Of a DNA stretch of 64,000 nucleotides, positions 63,620-64,000 are shown piece by piece. The notes below the pieces were generated by a model. That model ran no database searches and had not been told where the DNA came from. It worked only from the letters and a program-made list of their open reading frames with translations. Numbering within the stretch: the first letter of the stretch is position 1; every line of letters starts with the position of its first letter. Location: NCBI RefSeq assembly GCF_000720255.1, contig NZ_JOJE01000011.1, forward strand, positions 124,001 through 188,000. Direction: 5' to 3'. The position numbers and the translations under genes are program-made. The stretch is from Streptomyces griseus subsp. griseus. Its GTDB lineage: Bacteria; Actinomycetota; Actinomycetes; Streptomycetales; Streptomycetaceae.

Positions 63620-64000
63620 GTGCGCGTGATCGTCAGGACGTTCAGCGAACTGTGCATCACCGTCGGCGCGCTGATCGTGCTCCTCGTCGTCTACGTGCTG
63701 TTCTGGACAGGTGTGCGCGCCGACCGGGCCATGGCCGACCAGATCGACGACCTCCAGGACCAGTGGGCCCAGCAGGAAGTGCGGCCCACGCCCGCCCCGA
63801 GTGCCCCGGCCCCCTCACCGGTCGCGGTCAAGAGCGGCAAGCCCTTCGCGATCATGTACATCCCGCGTCTTGGTTTCACGTGGAACAAGCCGGTGCTGGA
63901 GGGCACCTCCACCGGCACCCTGAAGAAGGGCCTCGGCCACTACAAGAGCACCGCTCTGCCGGGCGGGCGGGGCAACTTCTCCGTGGCGGGTCACCGGCGC
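63620..64000 (+). CDS. Class E sortase, N-terminal part (continues beyond window)
   Basis: The first 127 residues: short cytoplasmic start, membrane segment at about 12-31, acidic/Pro-rich linker, then the sortase barrel with F-A-I-M-Y-I-P-R-L-G and the catalytic histidine region S-V-A-G-H-R-R at the very end. The catalytic Cys and Arg lie outside the window. Class E sortases anchor LAXTG proteins such as chaplins to the Streptomyces cell wall; the syntenic pair in S. coelicolor is SrtE1/SrtE2. GTG at 63620 with CAGGAG. Stop not reached. Confidence 0.9.
   Translation, partial: MRVIVRTFSELCITVGALIVLLVVYVLFWTGVRADRAMADQIDDLQDQWAQQEVRPTPAPSAPAPSPVAVKSGKPFAIMYIPRLGFTWNKPVLEGTSTGTLKKGLGHYKSTALPGGRGNFSVAGHRR

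Noticed and set aside
63873..63886. parS-like GTTTCACGTGGAAC in the sortase gene
   Set aside because: One mismatch from the perfect site, no dyad beyond the core, and it codes for the conserved G-F-T-W-N sortase stretch. All other sites here are perfect, so I treat it as a chance or decayed match.

Overview
The window is from the centre of a high-GC Streptomyces (or very close actinomycete) chromosome and holds the replication origin. Evidence: strong GC3 bias, frequent GTG starts, the order rpmH-dnaA-oriC-dnaN-gnd-recF-DciA-gyrB-gyrA, an origin with about 19 DnaA boxes, perfect Streptomyces-type parS sites, and actinomycete signature genes (crgA, class E sortase, LppU/SCO3897-like, DUF6049, DUF5324, DLW-39, femX). 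Both ends cut a gene: a GNAT acetyltransferase on the left and a class E sortase on the right.

Layout. (a) 1-4.6 kb looks accessory: a serine beta-lactamase-like hydrolase, a TetR regulator divergent from a Tet(X)-like FAD monooxygenase across a 19-bp palindromic operator, and a PIG-L/Mca-like deacetylase. (b) 5.1-13.9 kb: DIP1984-family gene, dnaB, a MATE exporter, the rpsF-ssb-rpsR-rplI operon, a small membrane protein, femX and an alanine-racemase-like gene. (c) 14-22.6 kb: GT87 mannosyltransferase-like protein, class A PBP, PadR regulator with a 23-bp palindrome, inositol-phosphate synthase (mycothiol/PI supply), an MFS protein and an LppU/SCO3897-like protein. (d) 22.6-34.2 kb: CCA tRNA nucleotidyltransferase; then a cell-envelope/stress run DUF6049-murJ-pseudokinase-sigM-anti-sigma-trxB-trxA. 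(e) 34.2-41.1 kb, minus strand: GNAT gene and the rpmH-rnpA-yidD-yidC-jag-rsmG-parA-parB block. (f) 41.1-54.4 kb, plus strand: dnaA, oriC, dnaN, gnd, recF, dciA, gyrB, gyrA, DUF3566. (g) 54.4-64 kb: tRNA-Ile(GAT), small membrane/secreted proteins, a Ser/Thr kinase, an HTH regulator, tRNA-Ala(TGC), DUF5324, cyclophilin, rhomboid protease with an N-terminal zinc finger, a DnaA-box cluster, crgA, DUF881 and sortase E.

How it works together. The window concentrates initiation (DnaA, oriC, DnaB, its probable loader DciA, SSB, clamp), topology (gyrase), and segregation (ParA, ParB, 12 perfect parS sites) next to envelope growth functions (FemX, PBP, MurJ, YidC, CrgA, sortase).

The most notable sequence-level observations are: all 12 perfect parS sites lie left of oriC; those between convergent genes are often extended into 22-34 bp perfect palindromes that could double as terminators, while three inside genes all encode the same V-S-R-E-T peptide; extra-oriC DnaA-box clusters sit upstream of dnaB and beside crgA; the TetR and PadR operators are built from the same octamer in opposite arrangement; and the 3' end of dnaN is duplicated just after its stop codon. 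I did not find an obviously unprecedented multi-gene system.
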